Assembly: GCA_031551135.1 (NCBI GenBank)
Contig: JAVBOA010000016.1
Location: 1 to 64,000, forward strand
Length of the DNA: 64,000 nt
From: JAITVM01 sp031551135
Lineage (GTDB): Bacteria; Bacillota; Clostridia; Lachnospirales; JAITVM01
Reading direction: 5' to 3'
This document shows, in pieces, positions 17,284-26,300 of this stretch. The stretch's first letter is position 1. Each line of letters opens with the position of its first letter. A model generated the notes under the pieces. That model had not been told where the DNA came from, did no database searches, and was given only the letters and a program-made list of their open reading frames with translations. Both the position numbers and the translations under genes were made by a program.

Positions 17284-18435
17284 ATGTCGTATACAAGTGA
17301 TGAAGAAACTAAAATTTCCATAAAAACCCAAAGTTTTGTTTGCCAAAATTGCGGGGGTACTTTAAAATATAATATTAATACAAAAAAGTTTCAATGTGTG
17401 TCCTGCAAGACCGAGGCTGATATCGAAACTGTATCCGAAAGCGTAAAAGAATATGATTTCAGCGAATATGCCAAAAGGGAAGCCGAGTCGATTCCTTTTG
17501 AAGGCTTGGCTGTGGCGCATTGCCGAACCTGCGGTGCCGAAATCACTTTTTCGGAAAAGCAGTTTTCCGCAACCTGCCCAATGTGCGGCTCGACACAAAT
17601 CGCTGAAGACAAACAACGCTCCGGAATACCGCCGGAAGGAATTATTCCATTTAGCATTGATAAAAACGATGCCGCCCAAAAATTTAAAAATTGGGTAAAA
17701 TCACGCTGGTTCGCGCCGAACGATTTCAAAAGAAGTTATGCCGAAGCGGGTTTAGTGCCGATGTATCTGCCGTTTTGGACATTTGATGCGGAATGTGTCG
17801 GGAAATATGCGGGAATGGGCGGAAAAGTCCGCATGGTAAGAGACAGCAAAGGAAATATGCAAAGGCATGTGGACTGGTATCCCGTCGCCGGTGTAGTTTA
17901 CAAAAATTTTGATGACATACAGGTTTCCGCATCCGATAAATCAAAACATTTGGACGGAATTTTACCATTTAACACAATCGAAAACACAAAAGCTTTTTCG
18001 ATGGCTTATCTATCCGGATATTTCGCAGAGATATATAAAATCAAGGCTGATCAGGGTTTTGGAAAAGCCAAGGGGATTATTGACAGCCAAATGCGGGCGC
18101 TTGCAATGAGTGATATTTTAATGAGATTCGAAGAAGCTAACGTTACATCTATCCATGTAACACATTCGAACGTAACATATAAGCATTTGCTTTTGCCGGT
18201 TTATACTTCGGCTTTCCGCTACAAAAGCAAAACGTACAGCTATGCGATAAACGGCGAAACCGGCAGAATTTCCGGAAACCGTCCGTATTCTGCTCCGAAA
18301 ATAATTGCCGCCGTAATAGCCGCAATCATTGTCGTAGTACTCTTGACAACATATTTTAACGAACAGGAAGAATATTATAATTTTAATCAAAATTATGAAA
18401 TAGTTTATACGGAATTTGACAATAATATAATGTGA
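17284..18435 (+). CDS. Zinc-ribbon membrane protein, YdjG-like
   Basis: A 383-residue protein with two CxxC...CxxC zinc ribbons at the N-terminus (CQNC with CVSC, then CRTC with CPMC, within about 18-105). A domain with aromatic residues follows (about 125-325), and a single C-terminal membrane helix (about 336-356) precedes a short acidic tail. This matches YdjG-type 'TFIIB-type zinc ribbon' proteins, which recruit PspA to the membrane in Bacillus. AAGGAGG lies before the ATG. A PspA-like gene stands upstream and an SPFH gene downstream. The biochemical activity is unknown. Confidence 0.75.
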   Translation: MSYTSDEETKISIKTQSFVCQNCGGTLKYNINTKKFQCVSCKTEADIETVSESVKEYDFSEYAKREAESIPFEGLAVAHCRTCGAEITFSEKQFSATCPMCGSTQIAEDKQRSGIPPEGIIPFSIDKNDAAQKFKNWVKSRWFAPNDFKRSYAEAGLVPMYLPFWTFDAECVGKYAGMGGKVRMVRDSKGNMQRHVDWYPVAGVVYKNFDDIQVSASDKSKHLDGILPFNTIENTKAFSMAYLSGYFAEIYKIKADQGFGKAKGIIDSQMRALAMSDILMRFEEANVTSIHVTHSNVTYKHLLLPVYTSAFRYKSKTYSYAINGETGRISGNRPYSAPKIIAAVIAAIIVVVLLTTYFNEQEEYYNFNQNYEIVYTEFDNNIM

Positions 18436-18548
18436 ACACGCCATATTTACAGTTCACATTAAACTATATTTTGATACGCATGAAAATGCATTTAGTCAAT
18501 TGGTGATGCGGTTTTTCGCATGAACTTTTAGAATGGAGTGAATATAGT

Positions 18549-19523
18549 ATGGCTTGGTTTGGACAAGGCAAAGATACTATCGAGTGGGAAGAATTTAGAG
18601 ATGATGTTTTGTTTTATAAATGGCCCGCTAAAGAAATCAAAAAAGGTTCTAAATTAGTTATTCGCCAAGGTCAGCATGCTGTTTTTTATGCCGACGGACG
18701 AATCGAAGGTGTTTTTAAAGAGCCGGGAAATTTTGATATCGTAACACAAATTGAACCGTTTTTATCTACATTAAAAGGTTGGTTTAGCTTGCGCGGCGAC
18801 ACCGGTATGCGTGCCGAAGTTTATTTTGTTAATGCAAAAGAACTTTTGCTTCCTTGGGGAACTCGCCAACGAATAATGATACCTTCTCCGGAAGTGCCTT
18901 CGGGAATTCCTATCGGCTGTAACGGAAATTTAATCATTGAATTTAGAGATTATTTGACTTTTATTGCAAAAATCGCCGGCGTAAAATCTACTTATTCACT
19001 TGAAGATATTTCGGAACGTATTATGGGTGAGCTGAATCCGATTATTGCGGAATGTATTTTAAACGGTCAGCTTTCTATAGGTTTAAATGTTCTTGTTACT
19101 TTGCAGTCAAACAGCCGTGCTTTAGCCAAAAAAATGGCGGAAGAAATGGATAAAGAACTTATGTCTATCGGGTTGGGGGTTGCTGATTTAAATATTCTCT
19201 CGATTAATTATCCGAAAGAAATTCAGGATATGGCAGATAAAGTTGCGTCGCATGCTTTTGTTACCAATACCGGAAAATATGCGGCTATATCTATGGCGGA
19301 CAGTTTTGATAATCCTAATGCAGGGGGAAATCCTGCGGCGGCAGCCGCTCAAATGGGCATGGGCTTGCAAATGGGTCAGCAAATGATGAACGCTATGAAT
19401 CAAAACCAACAGGCCCAGCAAACTCCGGCCCAGCAAACGCCGAAAGACGGCAGATTTTGCCCGAAATGCAGAATTATGGTCGGAACAAATTTTTGCCCTA
19501 ATTGCGGAACAGAAACAGTTTAG
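18549..19523 (+). CDS. SPFH-domain protein, YdjI-like
   Basis: The 324-residue protein begins MAWFGQGKDTIEWEEF and shows an SPFH/band-7 type core (about 30-225), as in Bacillus YdjI and the 'virion core protein' annotated family. SPFH proteins form membrane scaffolds. After a Gln- and Ala-rich low-complexity stretch (about 255-297) it ends in a zinc ribbon, CPKC with CPNC (about 305-320). It follows the zinc-ribbon membrane protein by 113 bases, which include short hairpins but no clear terminator, so the PspA-like, zinc-ribbon and SPFH genes are probably one unit. Confidence 0.8.
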   Translation: MAWFGQGKDTIEWEEFRDDVLFYKWPAKEIKKGSKLVIRQGQHAVFYADGRIEGVFKEPGNFDIVTQIEPFLSTLKGWFSLRGDTGMRAEVYFVNAKELLLPWGTRQRIMIPSPEVPSGIPIGCNGNLIIEFRDYLTFIAKIAGVKSTYSLEDISERIMGELNPIIAECILNGQLSIGLNVLVTLQSNSRALAKKMAEEMDKELMSIGLGVADLNILSINYPKEIQDMADKVASHAFVTNTGKYAAISMADSFDNPNAGGNPAAAAAQMGMGLQMGQQMMNAMNQNQQAQQTPAQQTPKDGRFCPKCRIMVGTNFCPNCGTETV

Positions 19524-19593
19524 ATGAATATAAATATAAGTAGAACTTTACGGGAGATATTAATTTTCCGAACAGGGTTATAAAATTGTTCTT

Positions 19594-19658
19594 AAGCGGT
19601 TTGTTTTTTTGATTATAAATTTGCCTTTATGATAAAATACAAAGATATCAAACCGCTT
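19594..19658. promoter_or_regulatory. Long-loop inverted repeat before the acidic gene
   Basis: AAGCGGTTTG (19594-19603) and CAAACCGCTT (19649-19658) are perfect inverted repeats about 45 bases apart. The enclosed sequence is AT-rich. It could be two half-sites for a regulator or a weak 3' structure of the SPFH transcript. Confidence 0.35.
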
Positions 19659-19716
19659 TAAATAAATTTTTTACAAAATACAAAATTAAAAAAACCAATT
19701 TATACGAGGTGATTTT

Positions 19717-20016
19717 ATGTTTGGCGGAAACAGACCAAAGCGTGAGCCAAAAGAAGTAAAGAAATCTGATAAACGTATTGTCAATGATGAAGACTTTCTT
19801 GATGATGATGAAGAATTATACGGTGATGAGGACGACGAAGAAGAGTATTTAGATGACGACGAAGATTACGACGACGAAGACTACGACGATGAAGACTATG
19901 ATGACGACGATTATGACGACGACGAAGATGATTATGATGACGATTACGACGACTATGATGATGACGATTACGACGAAGATGAAGACGATAATTACGATGA
20001 CGAGGACGAATATTAA
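19717..20016 (+). CDS. Poly-acidic Asp/Glu/Tyr-rich protein
   Basis: A 99-residue protein with two parts. Residues 1-24 are basic (MFGGNRPKREPKEVKKSDKR). Residues 25-99 consist almost only of Asp, Glu and Tyr in repeats such as DDEDYDDEDY, with both GAT and GAC codons. GAGGTG precedes the ATG at good distance, so it is probably translated. There is no signal peptide or membrane segment. I do not recognise a family. Its place after the PspA-like/SPFH genes, and 5 kb before an ATP-grasp ligase, makes a role as a charged scaffold or modification substrate possible but unproven. Confidence 0.6.
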   Translation: MFGGNRPKREPKEVKKSDKRIVNDEDFLDDDEELYGDEDDEEEYLDDDEDYDDEDYDDEDYDDDDYDDDEDDYDDDYDDYDDDDYDEDEDDNYDDEDEY

Positions 20017-20024
20017 TAGTATTA

Positions 20025-20137
20025 TAATATTTTCAATATTAAGGATAGAAAAAAATATTTCATTTCGCGCTAGAAACATTGCGCGAAACGCTCCGCTGTG
20101 AAAAATTTTTTTCTACTTATCTAAATGAAAATAGTAT
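20025..20137 (+). repeat. Full-length palindromic element, copy 1
   Basis: 113 bases, starting eight bases after the stop of the acidic gene. The left end reads TAATATTTTCAATATTAAGG (one change from the common TACTATTTTC), and the right end GAAAATAGTAT. The centre has TTTCGCGC paired with GCGCGAAA. The AGAAAAAAAT/ATTTTTTTCT arms pair too, so the whole unit can fold into one long hairpin. Confidence 0.85.
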
Positions 20138-20194
20138 TAACTCTAATTTCTAAAATAATTTCTTTTTCAAAATATATTACTTTTTATTGGAGCG

Positions 20195-20231
20195 AATCAT
20201 TGGTATAAATAATACCAATGATTTGTTTTTT
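20195..20231 (+). terminator. Terminator after the acidic gene
   Basis: AATCATTGGTAT (20195-20206) pairs perfectly with ATACCAATGATT (20212-20223), then TGTTTTTTT. It lies between two direct copies of the palindromic element. Confidence 0.85.
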
Positions 20232-20314
20232 AGCAAAGCAGACGCTATAACATTTCTCTATTCGACAAGATTCATACTTTTTAATAAACTCAAAATTTTA
20301 TTCCCAAAACAATA

Positions 20315-20427
20315 ATACTATTTTCATTATTAAGGATAGAAAAAAATATTTCATTTCACGCTTGAAGCATGCGTGAAACGCTCCGCTGTGAAAAATTTTT
20401 TTCTACTTATCAAAATGAAAATAGTAT
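20315..20427 (+). repeat. Full-length palindromic element, copy 2
   Basis: 113 bases from ATACTATTTTCATT to AATGAAAATAGTAT. The central stem reads TTTCACGC/GCGTGAAA instead of TTTCGCGC/GCGCGAAA. Both arms changed together, so pairing is kept. It ends 34 bases before the start codon of the transglutaminase-like gene. Confidence 0.88.
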
Positions 20428-20461
20428 AAATTGCAGTAAATCTTTTTTTGGAGGATAACAT

Positions 20462-21859
20462 ATGAAAAAGATATTTCTTCTAATTGCTATGGCTTGCATA
20501 ATCTATGGTTTCTACTTCTTTTATATCGAAAAAAATTCAGTTAAAATAGATATTTCGTTCTCTGATGAGCTTTTTGAAAACATGCCTTATTTAAATGTCA
20601 TAAAATCTAATATACGTAGTTATTTTATGGATGCGCCAAGTGAAATTAATGATTTTTATACAGAGATAATCGAAGAAATTCCGAAAGAGATTTTGGAAGA
20701 AAATATCGATAACAGTCTTCAGTTTACCGAATTTAAAATCACTAAATTTGATGTTTACGGAAATCCGCAAAACAACGATTTTTTATCATATAGAAATACC
20801 CTATCGGTTGATGAGAAAAAAGTTTATGACCAAGTTTATTTTAATTCGCTTTATTTAAACTCTGAATTTGAGCCGGAAAGTACAATTACAAAAGAACAAT
20901 TTGCAAAAATATTCGAATCCGTAAGATATGATAATCCGGAAATTTTCTGGCTAGATTATGTTTGCGATTATTTTCATAACGAAAAAGGAATAGTTTCAAA
21001 AATCAGGCTTCATTTTAATGATACCGCAGAAAATTTGGAAGAGTCGAAAAATATTTTTCGTAAAAATACACAATCTGTTTTGGAGCACGCAAAAAATCTG
21101 GATGACAATCTTTCCAAAATGAAATTCATACACGATATTCTTACAAATTTTAATGATTATGAAGGTCAAGAAGCAATGGACCAATCTTCGTATTCCGCTA
21201 TTGTAACGGGAAAATCGGTTTGTGCCGGATATTCGGCGGCGTTTCAATATTATATGCAAAAATTGGGGATTCCGTCGGCGGTAATTGTTGGAGTCACCGA
21301 TCAGCCGCATTCGTGGAATCTGGTAGAACTTGAAGATGCCTTTTATGAAATCGATATAACTTGGGATGACCCGGTCGATAATCCGCCGGATAATTATTAT
21401 TATTCATATTTTTTGGTAAATGACGAGATTACGAACCAAAACCGCACGCGCGACGAAATCAGTAAAATTATGCCGCTTGCGGATGGCGAAGAATATATTT
21501 CTTACAAAAAAGAGGCCGATAGTGCACCTGATTTATCAGTAATAAATTATGGTAAACCTACAGGAGAACTGGATAATTACGTGATTTGGCAAAGTGATAT
21601 TGAAAACAACAGTATGGGGAATGACAACGGAATCAGCGAATATATCGATAAGAATATTGATATCGGGACAAATGACGAAAATGAAATCAGCGGCAGGATG
21701 ACCAAACCGATAGAAATTCCCGAATTAGACCTGATTCCTGATATCGAAAAGTTTAATCCCGAAAATTTACCACTGTACGATTATTTTAAGGACATACCCG
21801 AATCTTCTTTTTGGGAATTTTTCTTTAATGAAAAGGAAATAACTTTCGATGGAGAATAA
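20462..21859 (+). CDS. Membrane-anchored transglutaminase-like protein
   Basis: A 465-residue protein with an N-terminal membrane anchor (about 3-22) and an extracellular transglutaminase-like domain. The catalytic triad can be read as C254 (in GKSVCAGYSA), H283 (QPHSWN) and D298 (EIDITWDDP), the normal order and spacing. Bacterial members are mostly peptidases or amide-forming enzymes acting on wall or protein substrates. The C-terminal part (about 355-465) is acidic and unrecognised. GGAGGATAAC precedes the ATG. There is an inserted palindromic element just upstream, so its promoter is unclear. Confidence 0.8.
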   Translation: MKKIFLLIAMACIIYGFYFFYIEKNSVKIDISFSDELFENMPYLNVIKSNIRSYFMDAPSEINDFYTEIIEEIPKEILEENIDNSLQFTEFKITKFDVYGNPQNNDFLSYRNTLSVDEKKVYDQVYFNSLYLNSEFEPESTITKEQFAKIFESVRYDNPEIFWLDYVCDYFHNEKGIVSKIRLHFNDTAENLEESKNIFRKNTQSVLEHAKNLDDNLSKMKFIHDILTNFNDYEGQEAMDQSSYSAIVTGKSVCAGYSAAFQYYMQKLGIPSAVIVGVTDQPHSWNLVELEDAFYEIDITWDDPVDNPPDNYYYSYFLVNDEITNQNRTRDEISKIMPLADGEEYISYKKEADSAPDLSVINYGKPTGELDNYVIWQSDIENNSMGNDNGISEYIDKNIDIGTNDENEISGRMTKPIEIPELDLIPDIEKFNPENLPLYDYFKDIPESSFWEFFFNEKEITFDGE

Positions 21860-21920
21860 AAGCAAGTTTTATAAAATGTTTTGCAAATTTAAGCCGCTAA
21901 ATATGATTGTTTCGTATTAA

Positions 21921-21949
21921 TTGAAAAATTTTGGATTTTATCCTATACT
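21921..21949 (+). promoter_or_regulatory. Sigma-A-type promoter of the clostripain-family gene
   Basis: TTGAAA (21921-21926), a 17-base spacer and TATACT (21944-21949), about 49 bases before the ATG. Spacing and hexamers are close to consensus. Confidence 0.65.
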
Positions 21950-21997
21950 ATATATATAATTCGCTTAGGGGCGGAATTTGTGCATAGGGAGGATATT

Positions 21998-23923
21998 ATG
22001 AAAAAGTTATTGTTAATATTATTGACATTATTTATATTTGGCGGTTGTTATTCGGCCGGTGATATCTCCGACACGGAGGCTGTGCAGGCGGTAAGCGTTT
22101 TGGAGGATGACGCGGCCAAAAACGGTTTTACTTTTTTAAAGGATGCTGTTCCCGAAAAAGAAAGAGATTTTACGCTGATGGTTTATTTGAACGGATCTGA
22201 TTTAGAGTCAAAATACGCCTGCGCCACAAGAGATTTGCAGGAAATGTATAGCTCTGGATTCAATTCGGAAAATTTAAATGTTATTGTTTTGACGGGCGGA
22301 ACTTCCTATTGGAACAACGACACGATTTCTTCTGATACCGAAATTTATAAAGTAACCAATAAAGGGATTGTCAAATTAGTTTCGCTTGGAAAAATCTCTG
22401 TGCTTAATCCCGAATTGATGACTAATTTTATAGATTATTGTTCAAAAGCTTTTCCGGCTAAGAAAAACGGCTTTGTTTTTTGGAACCACGGCGGCGGGAC
22501 AATTCACGGCTATGGTATGGATCAGCTTTATAAAGACCAGTCGATGTCTGTACCTCAAATAATAAAGGCGTTTGACAATTCTGTTTTGAAAAACAAAAAG
22601 CTTGAATTTGTGGGCTTTGATTCTTGTTTGATGGCAACAATCGAGATTGCGGACAGTATGCAGCCATATGCAAATTATTTGATTGCGTCGGAAGAGACTG
22701 AGCCGGGCTACGGCTGGGATTATGGCTTTTTGAAAACGATTAGCGAAAATCCGAATTTGACGGGAGCGGAAATCGGCAAAGAGATTGTTACAAAATATGT
22801 TGCTTTTTATGAGGACTCGAGTCAAGATGCGACATTATCAACTATTGATTTAAGTAAAATGAACGAGCTTAATGCGAATTTTGAAAAATTCATGAATTTG
22901 GCATATGATTCGATTCAAAACGGTGATTTTAATAAAATAGCAAAAGCCAGAAAAGGTACAAAATCTTTTGGATACAGCGGTGAAAACAGCGGCTCTTATG
23001 ATATTGTCGATATAAAACATTTGGCACAAAAAATGCAGAGCATGTATCCGGAAGAATCTAAAAATTTAATCAAAAGTATAGACGAAACTGTTGTTTATAA
23101 AGAAAATAATTCTATTGTTTCGAATTCAAACGGCTTATCTACATATATTCCGTATCTGGACAAGGATATAGCCGAATACAGCTTGCAAATTTATAAGTCA
23201 TTAAAAAAATATCCGCAATTTAATAATTTTCTGAATTCTTATACAAAAGAGCTTTTGAGTAAAGAAGCTCCTGATTATTCTGAGGAAATAGCCGAAATTC
23301 AGCCGGAAGTCAATGACGATTCGGATATATCAATAAATCTTGCCCCTGAGATGCTGGATTATATAAACGAAATAAATTTAACAATCTGGTCAAAATACGA
23401 GGACGATTATTATATCATGTTGGGCAGCAGCTCGAATGTGGATATTGCGGAGGACGGCAAAATAAATACCGCTTTTGATGGATATTGGGCAGAATTGGGC
23501 GGACAAAGGGCTTGTTTTTACGAATATGAAAATTATGACGGTACCGTAAAATATTCTACACCGGCGGTTTTGAACGGAGAAGAGGTTGATATTTTTGCAA
23601 TATTTAATGAAAAATATCCCGACGGCAAAATTATAGGAGCGCTTCCGGTTTCGGAAAGCCGTGTTGCTTCGAAATATATGCTTCCTATCGAAAAAGGCGA
23701 TAAACTTCAATTGCAGTATTATGTTCAGCTTTTTGTTGAAAACGAAGAAGATTTAGCTAAATACGATTACGCAAGCACTTGGGTTGACGGCGATGAATTT
23801 ACGGTCGGCGATGATTTTAAAATAGAAATTGTTCCGGTCGACGGTCAGTATTTATACGGCTTCTGGATAGAGGACGTTTATGCAGACAGATATTATACAA
23901 ATTTTATCGAGATAACATATTGA
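21998..23923 (+). CDS. Clostripain-family (C11) cysteine peptidase, lipoprotein
   Basis: This 641-residue protein starts with a lipoprotein signal (MKKLLLILLTLFIFGGC, lipobox Cys at about 17). The C11 domain spans about 50-420: LMVYLNGSDLES, the catalytic His in FWNHGGG (H164) and the catalytic Cys in GFDSCLMA (C210), followed by ASEETEPGYGW. These enzymes cut after Arg or Lys, outside the membrane. Residues about 450-641 form a beta-rich domain I do not recognise. ATG 21998 has GGGAGGAT about 6 bases upstream; the frame extends to GTG 21980, which has no ribosome site. A terminator lies about 12 bases downstream. Confidence 0.88.
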   Translation: MKKLLLILLTLFIFGGCYSAGDISDTEAVQAVSVLEDDAAKNGFTFLKDAVPEKERDFTLMVYLNGSDLESKYACATRDLQEMYSSGFNSENLNVIVLTGGTSYWNNDTISSDTEIYKVTNKGIVKLVSLGKISVLNPELMTNFIDYCSKAFPAKKNGFVFWNHGGGTIHGYGMDQLYKDQSMSVPQIIKAFDNSVLKNKKLEFVGFDSCLMATIEIADSMQPYANYLIASEETEPGYGWDYGFLKTISENPNLTGAEIGKEIVTKYVAFYEDSSQDATLSTIDLSKMNELNANFEKFMNLAYDSIQNGDFNKIAKARKGTKSFGYSGENSGSYDIVDIKHLAQKMQSMYPEESKNLIKSIDETVVYKENNSIVSNSNGLSTYIPYLDKDIAEYSLQIYKSLKKYPQFNNFLNSYTKELLSKEAPDYSEEIAEIQPEVNDDSDISINLAPEMLDYINEINLTIWSKYEDDYYIMLGSSSNVDIAEDGKINTAFDGYWAELGGQRACFYEYENYDGTVKYSTPAVLNGEEVDIFAIFNEKYPDGKIIGALPVSESRVASKYMLPIEKGDKLQLQYYVQLFVENEEDLAKYDYASTWVDGDEFTVGDDFKIEIVPVDGQYLYGFWIEDVYADRYYTNFIEITY

Positions 23924-23934
23924 TTGAAACTTAT

Positions 23935-23961
23935 AAAAACGGTGCGAAAGTGCCGTTTTTT
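23935..23961 (+). terminator. Terminator after the clostripain-family gene
   Basis: ACGGTGC (23939-23945) pairs with GTGCCGT (23950-23956) around a GAAA loop, flanked by A and T runs. The rest of the 304-base gap to 24228 is AT-rich and ends with the palindromic elements. Confidence 0.8.
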
Positions 23962-24083
23962 GCTATAAATATTATTAATAGTAAAAATAACAAAGCAGTA
24001 TAATTGTTGTATGATTTGAAGTCGAAATAGAATTAGGATATGCTAATATTTTGAAAAATAGCGGGTTGATTTTTTACCGACTA

Positions 24084-24196
24084 ATACTATTTTCATTTTG
24101 ATAAGTAGAAAAAAATTTTCACAGCTGAGAGTTTCGCGCAATGTTTCAAGCGCGAAATGAAATATTTTTTTCTATCCTTAATATTGAAAATAGTAT
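24084..24196 (-). repeat. Full-length palindromic element, copy 3 (reverse)
   Basis: 113 bases in the opposite orientation to the other full copies: it starts with the ATAAGTAGAAAAAAA arm and ends with the TTTTTTTCTATCCTTAATAT arm. The central stem GTTTCGCGC/GCGCGAAAT is kept; CAGCTGAGA replaces the usual CAGCGGAGC. Confidence 0.85.
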
Positions 24197-24219
24197 AATA
24201 CTATTTCCATTATAAAGGA
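24197..24219 (+). repeat. Half element supplying a ribosome site
   Basis: AATACTATTTCCATTATAAAGGAG directly abuts copy 3. It matches the left arm, with AAAGGATAG changed to AAAGGAGCG, and that AAAGGAG serves as the Shine-Dalgarno site of the gene starting at 24228. The left boundary is ambiguous by one or two bases. Confidence 0.55.
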
Positions 24220-24227
24220 GCGTTTTT

Positions 24228-25079
24228 ATGAGCTTTTCGGAATCTCTTGTTTTAGTATTTTCTTTTATAATATCTATAGTTTTTTATAAGGGCTGGTATA
24301 GTCGTGCAACAAATATTTGGCCGCAGGACAGAATCGGTTTTGTAAAGCAAATTTTTATGATTTTGCCTTTTTTATCGCTTGGAATTATTTTTTTTACGCT
24401 GAAAGTTTTAGCTTCTTTTGATGTCATCAGGGATTTTTTATATATAATTTTTTATATAGTATTCGGTCTTTCTTGGGTAGCCGTAGGAATGTACGGCCTT
24501 GCAATGTTATTTGATATTTCATATGCTGACGATTTAATTAATATGAACAATAAGGCGGCCTTGATGCCGGTTGTGTCTGCTTTTTTAGGTTCAACAATTA
24601 TTTATTCCGGAGCGAATATCGGTGACGGCCCGGGCTGGTATTGCGTTTTCGTTGCCGGAGCTATGGGAATGGTTTCGTGGTTTTTTTTGGGTTGGATTAT
24701 AAATATTTTGAGCGGTACTTTCGAAAAAATAACTGTTGAGCGGAATATTAATACCGGAATTTTATTTGGGTTTTATTTATTTGCGAGTGCGATTATTTTA
24801 GCGAGAGCTTCCGCAGGCGACTGGACTTCTTTTTATGATACTATTTTGGAGTTCGGAGCAGGATATCCGGTTTTATTTTTGGCGGCTTTTCATATTATTT
24901 TAGAAAAAATGATTAATAGAAATAATGATCCTTATTATAATAACGAGAACTCTGATAAAATCCGTCTTTATCCAATATTAATCGGTATTTTTTATATAGT
25001 TTATGCGGTTATTGCGGTTTTATTGTCTTTACCAATGAAAGAAAATCCGATTTATGAGCAAATTATGCTATTATTTTAA
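24228..25079 (+). CDS. Polytopic membrane protein, DUF350-like
   Basis: A 283-residue protein with seven or eight membrane helices. Two similar halves can be seen: NMNNKAALMPVVSAFLGSTI with WFFLGWIINILS, and ERNINTGILFGFYLFASAII with a following helix. The pattern resembles the duplicated DUF350 domain of YjfL-type proteins. In Enterobacteria, yjfL lies in one operon with the ATP-grasp gene yjfC and the PspA-like yjfJ; here an ATP-grasp ligase of the same family follows directly. The family call is from memory of pattern and context. Function is unknown. Confidence 0.55.
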   Translation: MSFSESLVLVFSFIISIVFYKGWYSRATNIWPQDRIGFVKQIFMILPFLSLGIIFFTLKVLASFDVIRDFLYIIFYIVFGLSWVAVGMYGLAMLFDISYADDLINMNNKAALMPVVSAFLGSTIIYSGANIGDGPGWYCVFVAGAMGMVSWFFLGWIINILSGTFEKITVERNINTGILFGFYLFASAIILARASAGDWTSFYDTILEFGAGYPVLFLAAFHIILEKMINRNNDPYYNNENSDKIRLYPILIGIFYIVYAVIAVLLSLPMKENPIYEQIMLLF

Positions 25080-25089
25080 GGAGATAAAT

Positions 25090-26295
25090 ATGAAACTGGC
25101 AGAAATCCCGAAAGAAGAATATTCCGAATATCGATTTGAAGTAATTTTTAATGCGTACAAATGGGATCCGCAAGTAGAGGACAAAAATACTGTAGCGAGG
25201 CATGTTGTGTTGATGGACAAAAATACCGCAGGCGAACTTGCGGATCTGGCTGAAAAATTGGCGCAAGAGACAAATTTAATTGAAGAGGCTTTTATAAATA
25301 AAAATAAACTTGAGCTTGCGAAGGAATTGGGATTCTCAAAAAAAATTCTCAAGGTCTTGGGGAGATTAAAGAATTATAATCCCGAAGAAAATATTCGTTT
25401 AATGAGGTTTGACTTTCATCCAACCGAAACAGGCTGGGCGGTTTCGGAAGTCAACAGCGATGTGCCGGGCGGATTTGCGGAAGCATCAATTTTACCGCAA
25501 ATAGCAAAAAAATATTTTGAAAACGCTGATAACGAAAAAAATATTGCGGATATCTTGATTGACGAACTTGAGCCGAAGCTTGATAAAGATTCCACAGCGG
25601 CATTTGTCTATGCTACTTCATATGCTGATGACCGGCAGGTTATGCAGTTTTTAAGCGATTCTTTCAATAAAAAAAATATAAATACAATATTCGCCGCGCC
25701 GGATCAGATTGTTTTTAAAAACAAAAAAGCTTACAGCATTTTGGATAATGATGAGAAAAGATTGTCGGCTTTGATACGGTTTTATCCTTTGGAATGGCTT
25801 GTCAATCTGCCGAGACGTGCGCATTGGGAAGATTATTACGACACAAAAACGCCTTCCTGTAATCACCCGGTTGCTATTTTCGCACAATCAAAACGCTTGC
25901 CGATTGTGTGGGATAAATTAGGGGTAGAAATTCCATATTGGAAGAAATTATTGCCGCAGACGATAGACCCAAAAGAGCTGAAAAAATTCGACGAGACATG
26001 GATTTTCAAACCTGCGCTGGGCAGAGTGGGCGAAGGAATTTTAATAAAAGAAGCTATTTCTGAAAAAGAATATAAATCCATTTTAAAAGATGTACAGAAA
26101 TATCCGAAAAACTGGGTTGCTCAAAGAAGATTTAAAAGCAAGCCGGTACAATCCGATGATGGAAAATCGTACCATTTATGTATCGGCGTTTTTACTGTAA
26201 ATGGAAAATTCGCCGGTTTTTACGGCAGAATAAGTCCGTATGCTCTGATAGACTCTAAGGCGGAAGATATTCCGATTTTAATTTTAAAGGATTGA
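25090..26295 (+). CDS. ATP-grasp ligase, glutathionylspermidine-synthase family
   Basis: This 401-residue protein has the GSP-synthase C-domain layout. FDFHPTETGWAVSEVNSDVP (about 111-130) includes the acid residues of the family. Later WIFKPALGRVGEGILI (about 307-322) gives the nucleotide-binding Lys and Gly loop, and GKFAGFYGRIS (about 375-385) a conserved Arg. YgiC/YjfC-type members lack the amidase domain and probably join a peptide carboxylate to an amine; the substrate here is unknown. ATG 25090 follows AAGGAGAT; the longer in-frame start at 25054 lies inside the upstream gene and is unlikely. Confidence 0.85.
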   Translation: MKLAEIPKEEYSEYRFEVIFNAYKWDPQVEDKNTVARHVVLMDKNTAGELADLAEKLAQETNLIEEAFINKNKLELAKELGFSKKILKVLGRLKNYNPEENIRLMRFDFHPTETGWAVSEVNSDVPGGFAEASILPQIAKKYFENADNEKNIADILIDELEPKLDKDSTAAFVYATSYADDRQVMQFLSDSFNKKNINTIFAAPDQIVFKNKKAYSILDNDEKRLSALIRFYPLEWLVNLPRRAHWEDYYDTKTPSCNHPVAIFAQSKRLPIVWDKLGVEIPYWKKLLPQTIDPKELKKFDETWIFKPALGRVGEGILIKEAISEKEYKSILKDVQKYPKNWVAQRRFKSKPVQSDDGKSYHLCIGVFTVNGKFAGFYGRISPYALIDSKAEDIPILILKD

Positions 26296-26300
26296 TTATA

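Noticed and set aside
19849..20079. Ile/Val-rich minus-strand frame opposite the acidic gene
   Set aside because: It is simply the complement of repeated GAT/GAC codons; no ribosome site.
24084..24230. The hairpin element before the DUF350-like gene as a riboswitch
   Set aside because: The same element occurs before unrelated genes and after 3' ends in both orientations, so it is a repeat rather than a gene-specific sensor.
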